Of a stretch of 64,000 bases of DNA, positions 17,798-26,946 are shown one piece after another (within the stretch, counting starts at the first letter, position 1; every line of letters begins with the position of its first letter). The stretch comes from JADJVL01 sp046331545. GTDB lineage: Bacteria > Acidobacteriota > Holophagae > Holophagales > Holophagaceae. The notes beneath the pieces were generated by a model, which saw only the letters and a program-made list of their open reading frames with translations, was not told where the DNA came from and made no database searches. Both the position numbers and the translations under genes were made by a program. The DNA lies in contig JAXLQR010000002.1 of assembly GCA_046331545.1 (NCBI GenBank), forward strand, positions 1,488,001-1,552,000, in the 5' to 3' direction.

Positions 17798-18379
17798 CTA
17801 CTTCTCCCCGGCCTTCACGCGGGTGTAGGTGATCTCCTGCCGCGGCCCCCGGCCCTGGGCGTCGCCGCCCACCACCACGAGGAAGCGGTCGGGATCGATC
17901 TCGCGGATGAGGAGGCGCAGGGAGAGCGGCTCCCCGTCGGCGTCGTGCAGCGTCCCCGTGAGCACCACGGTGGCGCCGCCGTCCGGGCTGTCGCCCTCCA
18001 GCAGGGTGATCCCCGTGGCGCCCGAGTTGACCCAGGCCATCTGGAAGTGCTTGAGGGTTCCGTCGTACCCGAGGAGGCGCGTGCCCTCGGCGCCTCCCGG
18101 GCGGTCCGAGCGGTAGCGCTCCTCCAGGAAGCGCCCGCCGTGGAGCATGCGGAGCTCGGCGCGGCCCGGGACCTCGGGGCCCGCGGCGCCCGCGGCCGCG
18201 AAGTGCCGCGTCACGGTGGCGTAGCTGCCCTCCCGCCGGGCCAGGCGGCCCTGTTCGGTGCCCGGCGTGGACATGCGCTTGAGGGCCTCCAGGCGCTCCT
18301 CGGGGAGCTTCTGGGACGGGGTGAACTGGGCCGCCAGCGGAGCGGCCGCCAGGGCGAGGAAGGGAAGGACGCGTCGCAT
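17798..18379 (-). CDS. Secreted DUF1579-like protein
   Basis: 193 residues from the ATG at 18379, which has GGAG six bases upstream. A signal peptide is cleaved around residue 17-18 (LAAAPLAAQ). The following beta-rich fold, with GSYATVTRHFAAAG, an RSDRPGG segment and a final EITYTRVKAGEK, resembles the DUF1579 lipocalin-like family. Role unknown; probably periplasmic. It starts 11 bp after the oxygenase-like gene and is likely in its operon. Confidence 0.6.
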   Translation of the reverse strand: MRRVLPFLALAAAPLAAQFTPSQKLPEERLEALKRMSTPGTEQGRLARREGSYATVTRHFAAAGAAGPEVPGRAELRMLHGGRFLEERYRSDRPGGAEGTRLLGYDGTLKHFQMAWVNSGATGITLLEGDSPDGGATVVLTGTLHDADGEPLSLRLLIREIDPDRFLVVVGGDAQGRGPRQEITYTRVKAGEK

Positions 18380-18390
18380 GGTCGCTCCGT

Positions 18391-19350
18391 TCACGGAATG
18401 AGGCCGATCTCCCGCAGGCGCTGCAGGAGGAAGTCGTTCGCGGTGATGGGCTCGAACATCTTCCGCTCGCCCTCCCGCAGGAGGCTCGCCGGGCAGTCCA
18501 GCAGCACCTCGGGCCGCGGGTGGCAGAAGAAGGGCATGGAGTAGCGCACCGCGTCGGCGCTCTCGGGGTTCACGACGCGGTGGGTGGTGCTGGGGATGCG
18601 GAGGTTCACGTGGCGGCTCAGCATGTCGCCCGCGTCGGCGATGATCTCGCCTTCCAGGCCTTCCACCGCGTGCCAGCGTCCGTCGCGGTCCAGGAGCTGG
18701 AGCCCGCCGTCCGTGGCCGCCGGCAGCAGCGTGACGAGGTTGATGTCCTCGTGGGCCGAGGCCCGCACGCCGCCCTCGATGAAGCGGTCCTCCAGGGCCG
18801 GGTAGTGGATGATCCGCAGGATGGAATTGCCGTCCACGATCATGTCGGAGAGGCTGCGCTCGGGCAGGCCCAGGAAGCAGGCGATGCCCTGGAGCAGCGT
18901 GCCGGCGCAGTCCTCCAGCGCCCGGTAGAGGGCGAGGGTGTGGTCCTTGAAGCCGGGCACCACGTCATCAGGCCAGAGGTTGTCCCCGTAGATCGGGTGG
19001 AGGGCGTGACCGGGGGGGAGCTCCTGCCCCACGTGCCAGAACTCCTTCAGATCGCCCACGGGGTTGTCCTTGGCGTGCTCCTGGCCGAAGGGCGTGAAGC
19101 CCCGCGCGCCCCCGCCACCCGGCACGATGTAGCGCGCCTTGACCTCCTCGGGGAGGGCGAAGAAGTCCCGGGCCGCCCGGTAGGCGCCGTCCACGTCGGC
19201 CGTGGACACCCGGTGGCCCGCCACCTTCACGAAACCCGTGTGGGTGAGGCTCTCCCCGAGCACCCGGACGAACTCCGCGCGATCCTTCGCGTCGCCCGAG
19301 GTGAACTGGGCGAGGTGGACGGTGTCGACGTGGAAGGCGGACGAGGCCAT
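18391..19350 (-). CDS. 2-oxoglutarate/Fe(II) oxygenase family (isopenicillin N synthase-like)
   Basis: 319 residues from the ATG at 19350. An N-terminal DIOX_N-type region (VLGESLTHTGFVKVAGHRV) is followed by the C-terminal jelly roll with the iron triad HEDINL...THRVVNP and the RYSMPFF arginine/serine pair for 2-oxoglutarate. The substrate cannot be predicted. Members hydroxylate or cyclise small molecules, including amino-acid derivatives. The C-terminus lies 11 bp from the secreted gene at 17798-18379. Confidence 0.82.
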   Translation of the reverse strand: MASSAFHVDTVHLAQFTSGDAKDRAEFVRVLGESLTHTGFVKVAGHRVSTADVDGAYRAARDFFALPEEVKARYIVPGGGGARGFTPFGQEHAKDNPVGDLKEFWHVGQELPPGHALHPIYGDNLWPDDVVPGFKDHTLALYRALEDCAGTLLQGIACFLGLPERSLSDMIVDGNSILRIIHYPALEDRFIEGGVRASAHEDINLVTLLPAATDGGLQLLDRDGRWHAVEGLEGEIIADAGDMLSRHVNLRIPSTTHRVVNPESADAVRYSMPFFCHPRPEVLLDCPASLLREGERKMFEPITANDFLLQRLREIGLIP

Positions 19351-19410
19351 GGAGCGGCTCCGGAGCGAAACTCCCATTTCATCGTCCCCGGTCCGGCAGG
19401 CCAAGGGAAA

Positions 19411-19560
19411 AGGGCCCCTAGACCGATCCCGGCACAAGGGGCCCTAACCGACCGTCCAGGAAACCGCTGGCCGCTCGGAAAGGGCCCCTAGACCGATCCC
19501 GGCACAAGGGGCCCTAACCGACCGTCCAGGAACCCGCTGGCCGCTCGGAAAGGGCCCCTA
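19411..19560 (-). repeat. Tandem 70-bp terminator units
   Basis: Two full copies and the start of a third of a 70-bp unit (period 70: 19411, 19481, 19551), differing by one base in the full copies. Each carries the inverted repeat AGGGCCCCT / AGGGGCCCT (19411-19419 with 19437-19445, and the same 70 bp on). The third partial copy overlaps the TAG stop of the outer-membrane gene at 19558. On the minus strand the hairpin is followed by TTT or TTTT, so the array acts as two or three terminators in series. Confidence 0.75.
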
Positions 19561-20619
19561 GAACCGCCACTCCAGGGAGAGGGTGGTGCGTTTCGAGGTG
19601 CGGGGATCGGCGTCGGTGCGGTGGAAGAGCTGGGCGAGGGCGAGCCGCGCCCCGTGCCGGAGGGGGAGCTGCACCACGACGCGGCTGCCGCGGCTGGCCC
19701 CGACGAACCACCAGTCGTCGCCGCCCGTCGCGAAGGCGGTGCCGGTGGCCGAAAGCCGCTGGAGGATGACCCCCGCCCGAGGCCGGAAGGGCCGGGCGAG
19801 GGGACCGAGCCAGGCCTGGACCTCGGATCCGGTCTCCCGGGTGATCGCGTTGCGGAGCAGCGTGGCGCCCGCGGACCAGGGCAGGCCGGCCTCCCCGGAG
19901 GCCCCCAGGCCGGCCACGTCCAGCCGCACGAACTGCCGGGGGAAGGCCTGCCCGCCCGGCAGCGGGTCGAACCGTTCGTCCCCGGCGTCCCAGTGCACCT
20001 CCCACCGGTCCAGGTGGGCCGTCCACGCCACCGGGCCGCGCTCCAGCCTGAGCACGGCCTGGGCTCCGCGCACCTGGACCCGCTGGTCCGGAAAGCTGCG
20101 CACCCGGCCCATCACTCCCCGGAATCCGGCCTCGAGGATGCCGCGGCCCTCGTCCCGGTACCCCGCCCGGACCCCCGTGCCCTCGAGCGCGAGGTCGTGG
20201 TCCCAATAGCTTTCCGAGCTCAGCAGGGGATTGCCCTGGAGCCCGAGGGTCACCGAGGCCGCCGCGTGCTCGCGCAGGAGGTCGGCGCGCAGCAAGGCGC
20301 GCTGAAGCCAGGCCCCATTCGAGGGCCGCTGGTCGTAGCGGTCCAGGTTGTGGACGTTTCCGTCGCTGCCCACGGCCCCGCGCATCGCGACGTCGGCGGT
20401 GAAGGCCTTCCAGGATCGGGACCAGCCCAGTTCCAGCAGGGCCCGCACGCGGGTGGCGTCCTGGACGTAGTCGTCCGAGAGGGAGGGCAGGCGCTCCACC
20501 TCCAGCAGCAGCACGCCCTGCGGTCGCCACCAGGGGCGCTCGGGTTCCTGGAAGTACGCCGGCTCCTGGGCGCCCAGGGCGAGGGCTCCGAGCAGGCAGG
20601 GCGCGAGGGACCTGGGCAT
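19558..20619 (-). CDS. Outer-membrane beta-barrel protein
   Basis: 353 residues from the ATG at 20619 (MPRSLAPCLLGALALGAQ, signal peptide). The mature part is a series of amphipathic strands with aromatic residues at strand ends and ends LEWRF, the C-terminal Phe expected for outer-membrane assembly. It looks like an alginate-export or porin-type barrel (LQGNPLLSSESYW is typical of that group), but the substrate is not determinable. Its start codon sits directly at the foot of a large hairpin (20621-20668). Confidence 0.72.
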   Translation of the reverse strand: MPRSLAPCLLGALALGAQEPAYFQEPERPWWRPQGVLLLEVERLPSLSDDYVQDATRVRALLELGWSRSWKAFTADVAMRGAVGSDGNVHNLDRYDQRPSNGAWLQRALLRADLLREHAAASVTLGLQGNPLLSSESYWDHDLALEGTGVRAGYRDEGRGILEAGFRGVMGRVRSFPDQRVQVRGAQAVLRLERGPVAWTAHLDRWEVHWDAGDERFDPLPGGQAFPRQFVRLDVAGLGASGEAGLPWSAGATLLRNAITRETGSEVQAWLGPLARPFRPRAGVILQRLSATGTAFATGGDDWWFVGASRGSRVVVQLPLRHGARLALAQLFHRTDADPRTSKRTTLSLEWRF

Positions 20620-20620
20620 G

Positions 20621-20668
20621 GGGATCCAGGATGAACCATCCGGGCGGGACGGTTCCATCCTGGATCCC
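20621..20668 (-). other. Large hairpin between recA and the barrel gene
   Basis: Inverted repeat of 17-18 bp (GGGATCCAGGATG... with GGATGGTTC-type partner, one bulged base) with a 13-nt loop, filling the gap between the recA stop (20677) and the barrel ATG (20619). On the minus strand the 3' arm ends one base before the ATG and covers the place where a ribosome site would lie. It may terminate recA transcription or gate barrel translation. Confidence 0.7.
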
Positions 20669-20676
20669 GGCGTCCC

Positions 20677-21744
<1,068 letters not shown>

Positions 21745-21767
21745 GGGAACCTCGCGGTCGTGGAATG

Positions 21768-21773
21768 AGTGTA
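21768..21773 (-). promoter_or_regulatory. -10-like element upstream of recA
   Basis: TACACT on the minus strand, 24 bp before the recA ATG, identical to the -10 hexamers placed before tRNA-Asn and tRNA-Val. No good -35 hexamer at 16-18 bp, so the element may need an activator or be coincidental. Confidence 0.3.
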
Positions 21774-21917
21774 GGGGCTGGAGGGCTCGGACGACGGCCA
21801 TGCCTCCCTCCAAGTCGGGGCGCGCCGGCCGGGGGAGGCCGGCCAGGGTTCGGGGATTCGCAGCGGTGCGCCCTGCGCGGCGACGGGTCCAGCGGGGGGC
21901 GTGCTCCAAGGATGGAC

Positions 21918-21956
21918 CGGGAGGCGAAAATTTCAAGAAGAAATTTTCGCCTCCCG
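21918..21956 (-). terminator. Perfect 17-bp palindromic hairpin
   Basis: CGGGAGGCGAAAATTTC with its exact complement around a 5-nt loop, starting 12 bp after the glycosyltransferase stop. The AT-rich inner stem and absent T-tract are unusual for an intrinsic terminator, so a protein-binding palindrome is also possible. The rest of 21745-21967 contains only a GC-rich 7-bp inverted repeat (21824-21843). Confidence 0.5.
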
Positions 21957-21967
21957 TCCGGCCCCCC

Positions 21968-23104
21968 TCAGGAAGGGGACCTGAGCCGCACGGCCCGGCC
22001 CCGCCAGGTGTTCCGGCCCCGGAGGCGGTCGAGGAAGGCCCAGCCCATGCCCCAGGCCACCAGGAGGCCGTTCAGGGGCCAGAGGATCCAGAGGGGGTCC
22101 ACGGCCCCGCCCCGGATGCGCTGGGCCACGTCCCCGGTGAGGGCGGCCGGCACGAGGAGGAGGGCGAGCCCCGCCGCGGGGTGCCAGGCCCAGGCCGCCA
22201 GGGCCGGGCCCGCATGGTGCAGGAGGAGGGCCGGGATGACGAGGGGGATGAGCCACCACCCCGGAACGAAGGCCGTGTTCTTGCGCAGGCCCCGGGCCAC
22301 GTCCAGCAGGCCGTGGTAGAGCCTCACCCTGAGCATGGGGCCGCCCAGGGCGAGGCGGTTCATGCGCCCGGTGGCCTTCATGCGCCGGGCCAGCATCATG
22401 TCGTCCACGGCCTCCAGGGGGGCCGCGGCATGGCCACCCACGGCGTCATAGGCCTCCCGGCGCACGAGGGTGAAGGCGCCGATGCCCGCGAAGGCGCGGC
22501 TGCGGGGATCGGCCACGCGGTCGGGGGGCACGAGGCCGAGGAAGGCGGCGCCCAGGAGGGGCGTGCAGAGGCGCTCGGCCGCGCCCTCGGCGTCCACGGC
22601 GAAGAGCAGGGCCAGGATGTCGGCGGGCCGGTCGTCGAGGAAGGCGAAGGCGCGGCGCAGCAGGTCCGGCGTGGCCCGCACGTCGGCGTCCACGAAGAGC
22701 AGCCAGTCCGCGGCCCGGGCCTCCGGGGTCTCCGAGGCGAGGTGCAGGGCGTGGTTCTTCCCCAGCCAGCCCGGGGGGAGCACGTCGTTGCGCAGGACCC
22801 GCAGCCGCTCCGGATGGGCGGCCGCCCGGGCCGCGAGGAGGGCCGGCGTGGCGTCCGTGGAACCATCGTCCACCACCACGACCCGCAGCTCGGGGTAGTC
22901 CTGGGCCAGCCAGGTGTCGAGGGCCGGTCCGAGCTCGGCGGCCTCGTCCCGGGCGGGGACGCAGAGACAGACGCGGCCCCGGGACTCCGGCGCAGCCGGC
23001 GCCTCGGGCAGCCGGGGCAGCTTCGCGAAGTGGCGGTGCAGGACCACCAGGCTCCCGAGGATGGAGCAGGTGCTCAGGGCCGCGGCCAGGTCCAGGAGGG
23101 GCAT
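21968..23104 (-). CDS. GT2-family membrane glycosyltransferase
   Basis: 378 residues. One N-terminal membrane segment (about 5-25), then a GT-A fold with PARDEAAELGPAL, VVVDDGSTDATP, GWLGKNHAL and the metal-binding FVDADVR, DDMMLARRMK as acceptor-side acid, and three or four C-terminal membrane helices. The GKN motif and topology resemble carotenoid or hopanoid glucosyltransferases (CruC/CrtQ-like). The acceptor is therefore probably a membrane lipid, but this is inference. Confidence 0.8.
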   Translation of the reverse strand: MPLLDLAAALSTCSILGSLVVLHRHFAKLPRLPEAPAAPESRGRVCLCVPARDEAAELGPALDTWLAQDYPELRVVVVDDGSTDATPALLAARAAAHPERLRVLRNDVLPPGWLGKNHALHLASETPEARAADWLLFVDADVRATPDLLRRAFAFLDDRPADILALLFAVDAEGAAERLCTPLLGAAFLGLVPPDRVADPRSRAFAGIGAFTLVRREAYDAVGGHAAAPLEAVDDMMLARRMKATGRMNRLALGGPMLRVRLYHGLLDVARGLRKNTAFVPGWWLIPLVIPALLLHHAGPALAAWAWHPAAGLALLLVPAALTGDVAQRIRGGAVDPLWILWPLNGLLVAWGMGWAFLDRLRGRNTWRGRAVRLRSPS

Positions 23105-23188
23105 CCGGCCATTCTCTCCGCGGCGGGGCCCGGGGGCGACCGGTCCCTCGCCCCGGGCACGGGCGCCCCCGAGGAGGCACAATGGGGC

Positions 23189-24229
23189 ATGGCCCTGTCC
23201 CGCCTCACCCTCGTGCTCGCCGCCCTGGGCACGCTGCATCTCGGCGCCAGGCCCGCCGGCGCCCGTCCGGCCGGCCGGCGGAAGCCCGCGGCCCCGGCCA
23301 GGGCCGTCCCGCCCGGGCCCGCGGCCGGCACGCTGCACGCTGCCATCGCGGCCAAGGACGCGGACCTCGTGAAGGAGCTCCTCGCCGGCCGCGCACCCCT
23401 CGAGGCCCGGGACGCCTCGGGCGAGACGCCCCTGATGGCGGCCTTGCGCACCGGCCGCGCGGACCTGGTGGAGCCGCTCCTGGACGCCGGGGCCAGCCTC
23501 ACGACGCGCGACGCCTCGGGCTTCTCGCCCCTCTTCCTGGCCATCCTGCTCAACGAGAAGGACCTCGCCCTGGCCCTCATCCGCCGGGGCGCGGACCTCC
23601 ACGAGCGGGACGGCGAGGGCCGCACCTTCCTGCACCGCATGCACGCCTCCATGCCCGGGGTGAAGCTGCTGCTGGACCTGGGCCTCGACGTGAACGCCCG
23701 GGACGCCCATGGACGCACCGCCCTCGTCACGGCGGTGGAGGACCTGGTGATCCCGGAGATCCTCAAGCTGCTCCTGGAGAAGGGCGCGGACCCGAACCTC
23801 GCCGACGCCAGGGGCGTGACGCCCCTCATGCGCGCCGCGGAGCGCTCGCGCATCATGGCGAGCTTCGACCCCTCCATCATGGCGATGCTCCTGGCCGCGG
23901 GCGCCGATCCCCACCGCCGCGACCACGCCGGCCGCACCGCCCTGCACTGGACGCTGCAGGGGCAGGCCTGCCCCGCGCGGCGGGAGACGCTGGCCTACCT
24001 CCTCACCAAGGGCAACCTGGACGCCGACCACGCCCTGCCCGACGGCTCCACGCCCCTCATGCTCGCGGCGCGCCTGGACGATCCGGCGGCGCTGCAGTGG
24101 CTCCTCGCCGCCGGCGCGGATCCCCAGCGGGTGGACCTGCGGGGCCGCACGGCGCTGGACTACGCGCGGATGGGCGCGCGGCGGGGGCGGAGCAACGCCT
24201 GCGAGCGGCTGCTGGCCCAGGGCCTGTAG
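23189..24229 (+). CDS. Secreted ankyrin-repeat protein
   Basis: 346 residues from the ATG at 23189; an out-of-frame ATG 7 bp earlier is nearer GAGGAGG. A signal peptide (LTLVLAALGTLHLGA) and a Pro/Ala/Arg linker are followed by about eight ankyrin repeats of 33 residues with cores such as DASGETPLMAAL, EKGADPNLADARG and DLRGRTALDYAR. Likely a periplasmic protein-interaction scaffold; bacterial examples often protect against oxidative stress or bind toxins, but nothing here decides that. Confidence 0.82.
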   Translation: MALSRLTLVLAALGTLHLGARPAGARPAGRRKPAAPARAVPPGPAAGTLHAAIAAKDADLVKELLAGRAPLEARDASGETPLMAALRTGRADLVEPLLDAGASLTTRDASGFSPLFLAILLNEKDLALALIRRGADLHERDGEGRTFLHRMHASMPGVKLLLDLGLDVNARDAHGRTALVTAVEDLVIPEILKLLLEKGADPNLADARGVTPLMRAAERSRIMASFDPSIMAMLLAAGADPHRRDHAGRTALHWTLQGQACPARRETLAYLLTKGNLDADHALPDGSTPLMLAARLDDPAALQWLLAAGADPQRVDLRGRTALDYARMGARRGRSNACERLLAQGL

Positions 24230-24238
24230 GACCGGCCC

Positions 24239-24589
24239 CTAGGACCGCAGGATCTTCGCCATCGGCCGGCCCTTCGCCAGCTCGTCGACGAGCTTGTCGA
24301 GGATGCGGATCTTCCGGGTGACGGGGTCCTGGATCGCCTCCACGCGCACGCCGCAGACGAGGCCGGTGACGAGGCCGCTGTTGGGGTTGAAGGCCGGGGC
24401 CTGGTCGAAGAAGGCCTGGAAGTCGATGCGCACTTCGGTGTGGCGGCGGAGCTGCTCGGCGCTGTAGCCCGTGAGCCAGCGGATGACGGTATCGAGCTCT
24501 TCCCGGCTCCGGCCCTTCTTTTCCACCTTCTGCAGGTAGAGCGGGTAGACCGTGGTGAAGAGCAGCTTCGAAATGTCGCGGGTGGCCAT
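24239..24589 (-). CDS. DUF2200 family protein
   Basis: 116 residues from the ATG at 24589 (AAGGAG seven bases upstream). The sequence carries the family phrases VYPLYLQKVEKKGR, VIRWLTGY, NPNSGLVTGLVCGVRVE and LDKLVDELAKGRPMAKILR. A soluble protein of unknown function that is widespread in Proteobacteria and Bacteroidota. It starts 11 bp after the cupin gene at 24601-24945. Confidence 0.85.
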   Translation of the reverse strand: MATRDISKLLFTTVYPLYLQKVEKKGRSREELDTVIRWLTGYSAEQLRRHTEVRIDFQAFFDQAPAFNPNSGLVTGLVCGVRVEAIQDPVTRKIRILDKLVDELAKGRPMAKILRS

Positions 24590-24600
24590 GGGCGTCTCCT

Positions 24601-24945
24601 TCACACCTTCCGCACGATGTCCACGGACACCTCCACCGCCGGCACGTCGCCGCGGTTCTCCAGCCAGTGCAGGGTGTGCCGGTCCTCGGGCCAGCCCGCG
24701 CCGGGCCCGTACTCGGTGGCGACGCCGTTCCGGTGGTCGGTGATGGTGCCCGACAGGATGTAGACGAGGCCGGGGCGGTCCACGTGGTCGTGGAGGGGTC
24801 CGAAGACCGCGCCCGGCGCCAGGGTCACGAGGCGCATGCGGAGCTCCCGCCCCGCCATGCCCTCGATCTCCGCGCCCAGGTCCACGGTGGCGAGGAGCTG
24901 CACCTCGACGCCGCGGGTCTCCGGCACGTTGGCCTCCTCGTTCAT
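24601..24945 (-). CDS. Small cupin-domain protein
   Basis: 114 residues making a single cupin barrel: motif 1 around GPLHDHVDRPGLVYILSG and a weaker motif 2 (GWPEDRHTLHWLENRG). The H-x-H and E-like positions imply a bound metal. Cupins of this size include quercetin-type dioxygenases and sensor proteins; no specific function can be assigned. Directly upstream of the DUF2200 gene on the same strand. Confidence 0.7.
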   Translation of the reverse strand: MNEEANVPETRGVEVQLLATVDLGAEIEGMAGRELRMRLVTLAPGAVFGPLHDHVDRPGLVYILSGTITDHRNGVATEYGPGAGWPEDRHTLHWLENRGDVPAVEVSVDIVRKV

Positions 24946-25091
24946 GGCTCCTCCCGGACGGGGGAAGCCACGAGTCTACCCGGGGCGGCCCCTCCGAGGA
25001 CCCAGGACGTGGGCCCGGTGCGCCGCCCTTCCCAGGCCCTCGCCGTCGGCGGTCTGCACGGACCGGACCGCAGGGGACCTCGGCAGGCGTC

Positions 25092-25544
25092 CTACTCCGA
25101 GACCTCGGCGACCAGCGCCTCGCCGAAGTAGACCTTGGCGGGGAAGGCCAGCCGGCCGCTGAGGGCGTACTCCCTCGTCGCGCGGGCGCCGGGGGCGAGG
25201 CGCAGGGGCATGGGCTGGGTGTCGTCCGCGAGGTTGCGTTCGAAGACGGGGAAGACCTGGACGCCGTCCTTCCCCACCAGGCACAGGTCCTGGGGGTCGA
25301 AGCGCCGGAAGGCCGCGCTCGTGTTCACCACGGTGAACTCCACCCGAGCCCGGCCGGCGAACTTCCGCTCGCGGTCGAAGGCCTTGTAGCCCGACAGGGC
25401 GTTGACGGTGAGCGAGACGTCATTCGCGACGAAGGCATGGGTGGGCAGGTCCTTGACCGCGCAGGCGACAGGGCCCTGGGCCGCCAGGGGCAGGGCCAGC
25501 AGGGTGGCCGCGAGCTGCGCGCGGAGGAGACGGGAGAGGATCAT
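25092..25544 (-). CDS. Secreted protein of unknown function
   Basis: 150 residues. A signal peptide spans residues 1-22 (LAATLLALPLAAQG), followed by an Ig-like or DUF4352-like beta sandwich with VEFTVVNTSAAFRRFDPQDLCLV and LRLAPGARATREYALSG, a pattern found in extracellular domains that compare a protein property with a reference. AGGAG precedes the ATG, which overlaps the end of the small frame at 25541-25660. Function unknown. Confidence 0.6.
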   Translation of the reverse strand: MILSRLLRAQLAATLLALPLAAQGPVACAVKDLPTHAFVANDVSLTVNALSGYKAFDRERKFAGRARVEFTVVNTSAAFRRFDPQDLCLVGKDGVQVFPVFERNLADDTQPMPLRLAPGARATREYALSGRLAFPAKVYFGEALVAEVSE

Positions 25545-25660
25545 GGCAGGCTCCTGGAAAGGGGATCCGTGCGGGACGGCGTGACCGCCACCGCGGGTTC
25601 AGCGGGGGCCGCGGAAGGGAAGCGCAAGGGCGCCGCGGCGATGCGCAACGACCGTTTCAT
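25541..25660 (-). CDS. Possible 39-residue peptide
   Basis: ATG at 25660 preceded by GGAGG with 5-bp spacing, and a stop overlapping the next gene's ATG as ATGA. The peptide starts MKRSLRIAAAPLRF and is otherwise Pro/Ala/Ser-rich. The strong ribosome site and the coupling overlap, a pattern used throughout this genome, are the only evidence. It could be a leader peptide for the secreted protein at 25092-25544. The remaining 25661-25824 shows nothing else. Confidence 0.4.
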   Translation of the reverse strand: MKRSLRIAAAPLRFPSAAPAEPAVAVTPSRTDPLSRSLP

Positions 25661-25824
25661 AACGCCTCCGTCCAAGGGCCCCTCGAGCTCTGTGTGACCT
25701 CGGGGACCTCAAGAGCCGTGCCAGCTTCCGACCGACCGCAGGTCCTTCCTCCGCCCGGCCCTCTCGAGGTCCAGGAAGCGTCGTCCGACCCCTCGCGGAA
25801 GCAGCCCGGGAACCGCCGGGATGA

Positions 25825-26403
25825 TCAGGCCCTCAGGGCACCGGCGGCCTGGTAGGTGTTGAGAAGGACGCCCGCCGGGTACGCGGCGGAGCGGACGAGT
25901 GTGAAGGCGCGGGCCGGGGCGCCCTCGGCGAAGAGGCGCTTCCCCGTGCCCAGCAGCACCGGTGAGACGATGAGGCAGAGCTCGTCGACGAGCCCCTGCT
26001 CGAGCAGGGTCGAGGTCAGCGTGGAACTGCCGCAGAGGATGAGGTCCGGACCCTCCCGGGCCTTGAGGCTGCGGACGCCCGCGGGGAGGTCTGGCCCGAT
26101 CCCCTCGGCGGGGCCCCAGGCCAGGCTCTCCGGCCGGTGGGTGACGACGAACTTGGTGGCCGCGTTGAGGCGGTCCGCCATCGGGCTGGCCGGTGCGCTG
26201 GGCCAGAAGCCCGACCAGAGGTCGTAGGTCCGCCGCCCCAGCAGCAGGTCGTAGCGCTCCCCGTAGGCCGCGATCAGCGCGTCCCGGCCCGCGGGAGAGC
26301 GGTAGGACGCCGTCCAGTCGGCGTAGGGGAAGCCGTCGCCGTCGTCGGAGTGCTGGAGGACGCCGTCGAGGGAGATGTGCTCGAAGATCCTGAGGGTGCG
26401 CAT
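25825..26403 (-). CDS. RibD-C (dihydrofolate-reductase-fold) family protein
   Basis: 192 residues. EHISLDGVLQ at the start, LLGRRTYDLWSGFWP, the cofactor-contact phrase ILCGSSTLTSTLLEQGLVDELCLIVSPVLLG and GKRLF are hallmarks of stand-alone RibD C-terminal domain proteins, which bind NADPH. Biological substrates are unknown in most cases. A second, diverged member lies at 27378-28016. Confidence 0.85.
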   Translation of the reverse strand: MRTLRIFEHISLDGVLQHSDDGDGFPYADWTASYRSPAGRDALIAAYGERYDLLLGRRTYDLWSGFWPSAPASPMADRLNAATKFVVTHRPESLAWGPAEGIGPDLPAGVRSLKAREGPDLILCGSSTLTSTLLEQGLVDELCLIVSPVLLGTGKRLFAEGAPARAFTLVRSAAYPAGVLLNTYQAAGALRA

Positions 26404-26437
26404 GGGAGGCTCCGGGATCGGGAGGGACGAGCGGAGT

Positions 26438-26854
26438 CTACGCCCGGCGCAGGTTCCCCTCCGGGATGCGCCGCGCCAGCCAGAGGACGTAGGCGCCGAC
26501 CACGACGTCCACCGTGAAGCAGAAGGCAGGGTACCAGGCGGGCACGCCCGGGTTCGCGACGAGGCGGGCGTGCACCAGGTCGTAGAGCCCGTGGAGGATC
26601 CAGAAGACGCCGACCACGATCGCTGAGTGGCGGACGCCCACCGCCCCGAGGGCCACGCCGACGACGAGGAAGGGCAGGCCGACGATCATCTCCTTGAGAC
26701 CCAGGGACGGCTGGCCGACCCGCAGCGCGAAGGAGGCGTAGAGGCTCGGCAGGGTGAGCAGGCCGATGGCGTACATCCACCGCTCCCCGCGGACCAGGCG
26801 CGCGACGACGATGGTGAGGATGCCGACCGACGCACCGATGAGGGCTGCGACCAC
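26438..26854 (-). CDS. Four- to five-pass membrane protein
   Basis: 138 residues from a GTG with AAGGAG six bases upstream. Hydrophobic segments lie at about 3-20, 28-45, 55-75, 78-95 and 105-125, with short loops and a basic end (RRIPEGNLRRA). A WILHGLYDLVH motif occurs in small inner-membrane proteins of unknown role. The gene ends 34 bp before the RibD-C gene start. Confidence 0.6.
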   Translation of the reverse strand: MVAALIGASVGILTIVVARLVRGERWMYAIGLLTLPSLYASFALRVGQPSLGLKEMIVGLPFLVVGVALGAVGVRHSAIVVGVFWILHGLYDLVHARLVANPGVPAWYPAFCFTVDVVVGAYVLWLARRIPEGNLRRA

Positions 26855-26946
26855 GCTGATCTCCTTCCTCTGGATGCTGTTCAGGACAAGTGCAGGCACC
26901 GACTGTACCGGAGATCGCCATCCGGAAGGTCTGAAGGCCGGTCGGA

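Noticed and set aside
19411..19560. Tandem repeat considered as a CRISPR array
   Set aside because: Period 70 with no unique spacers; the repeats are whole terminator units.
21745..21967. LexA/SOS box upstream of recA
   Set aside because: No E. coli-type or Gram-positive-type box; the GC-rich inverted repeat at 21824-21843 is not at a convincing position.
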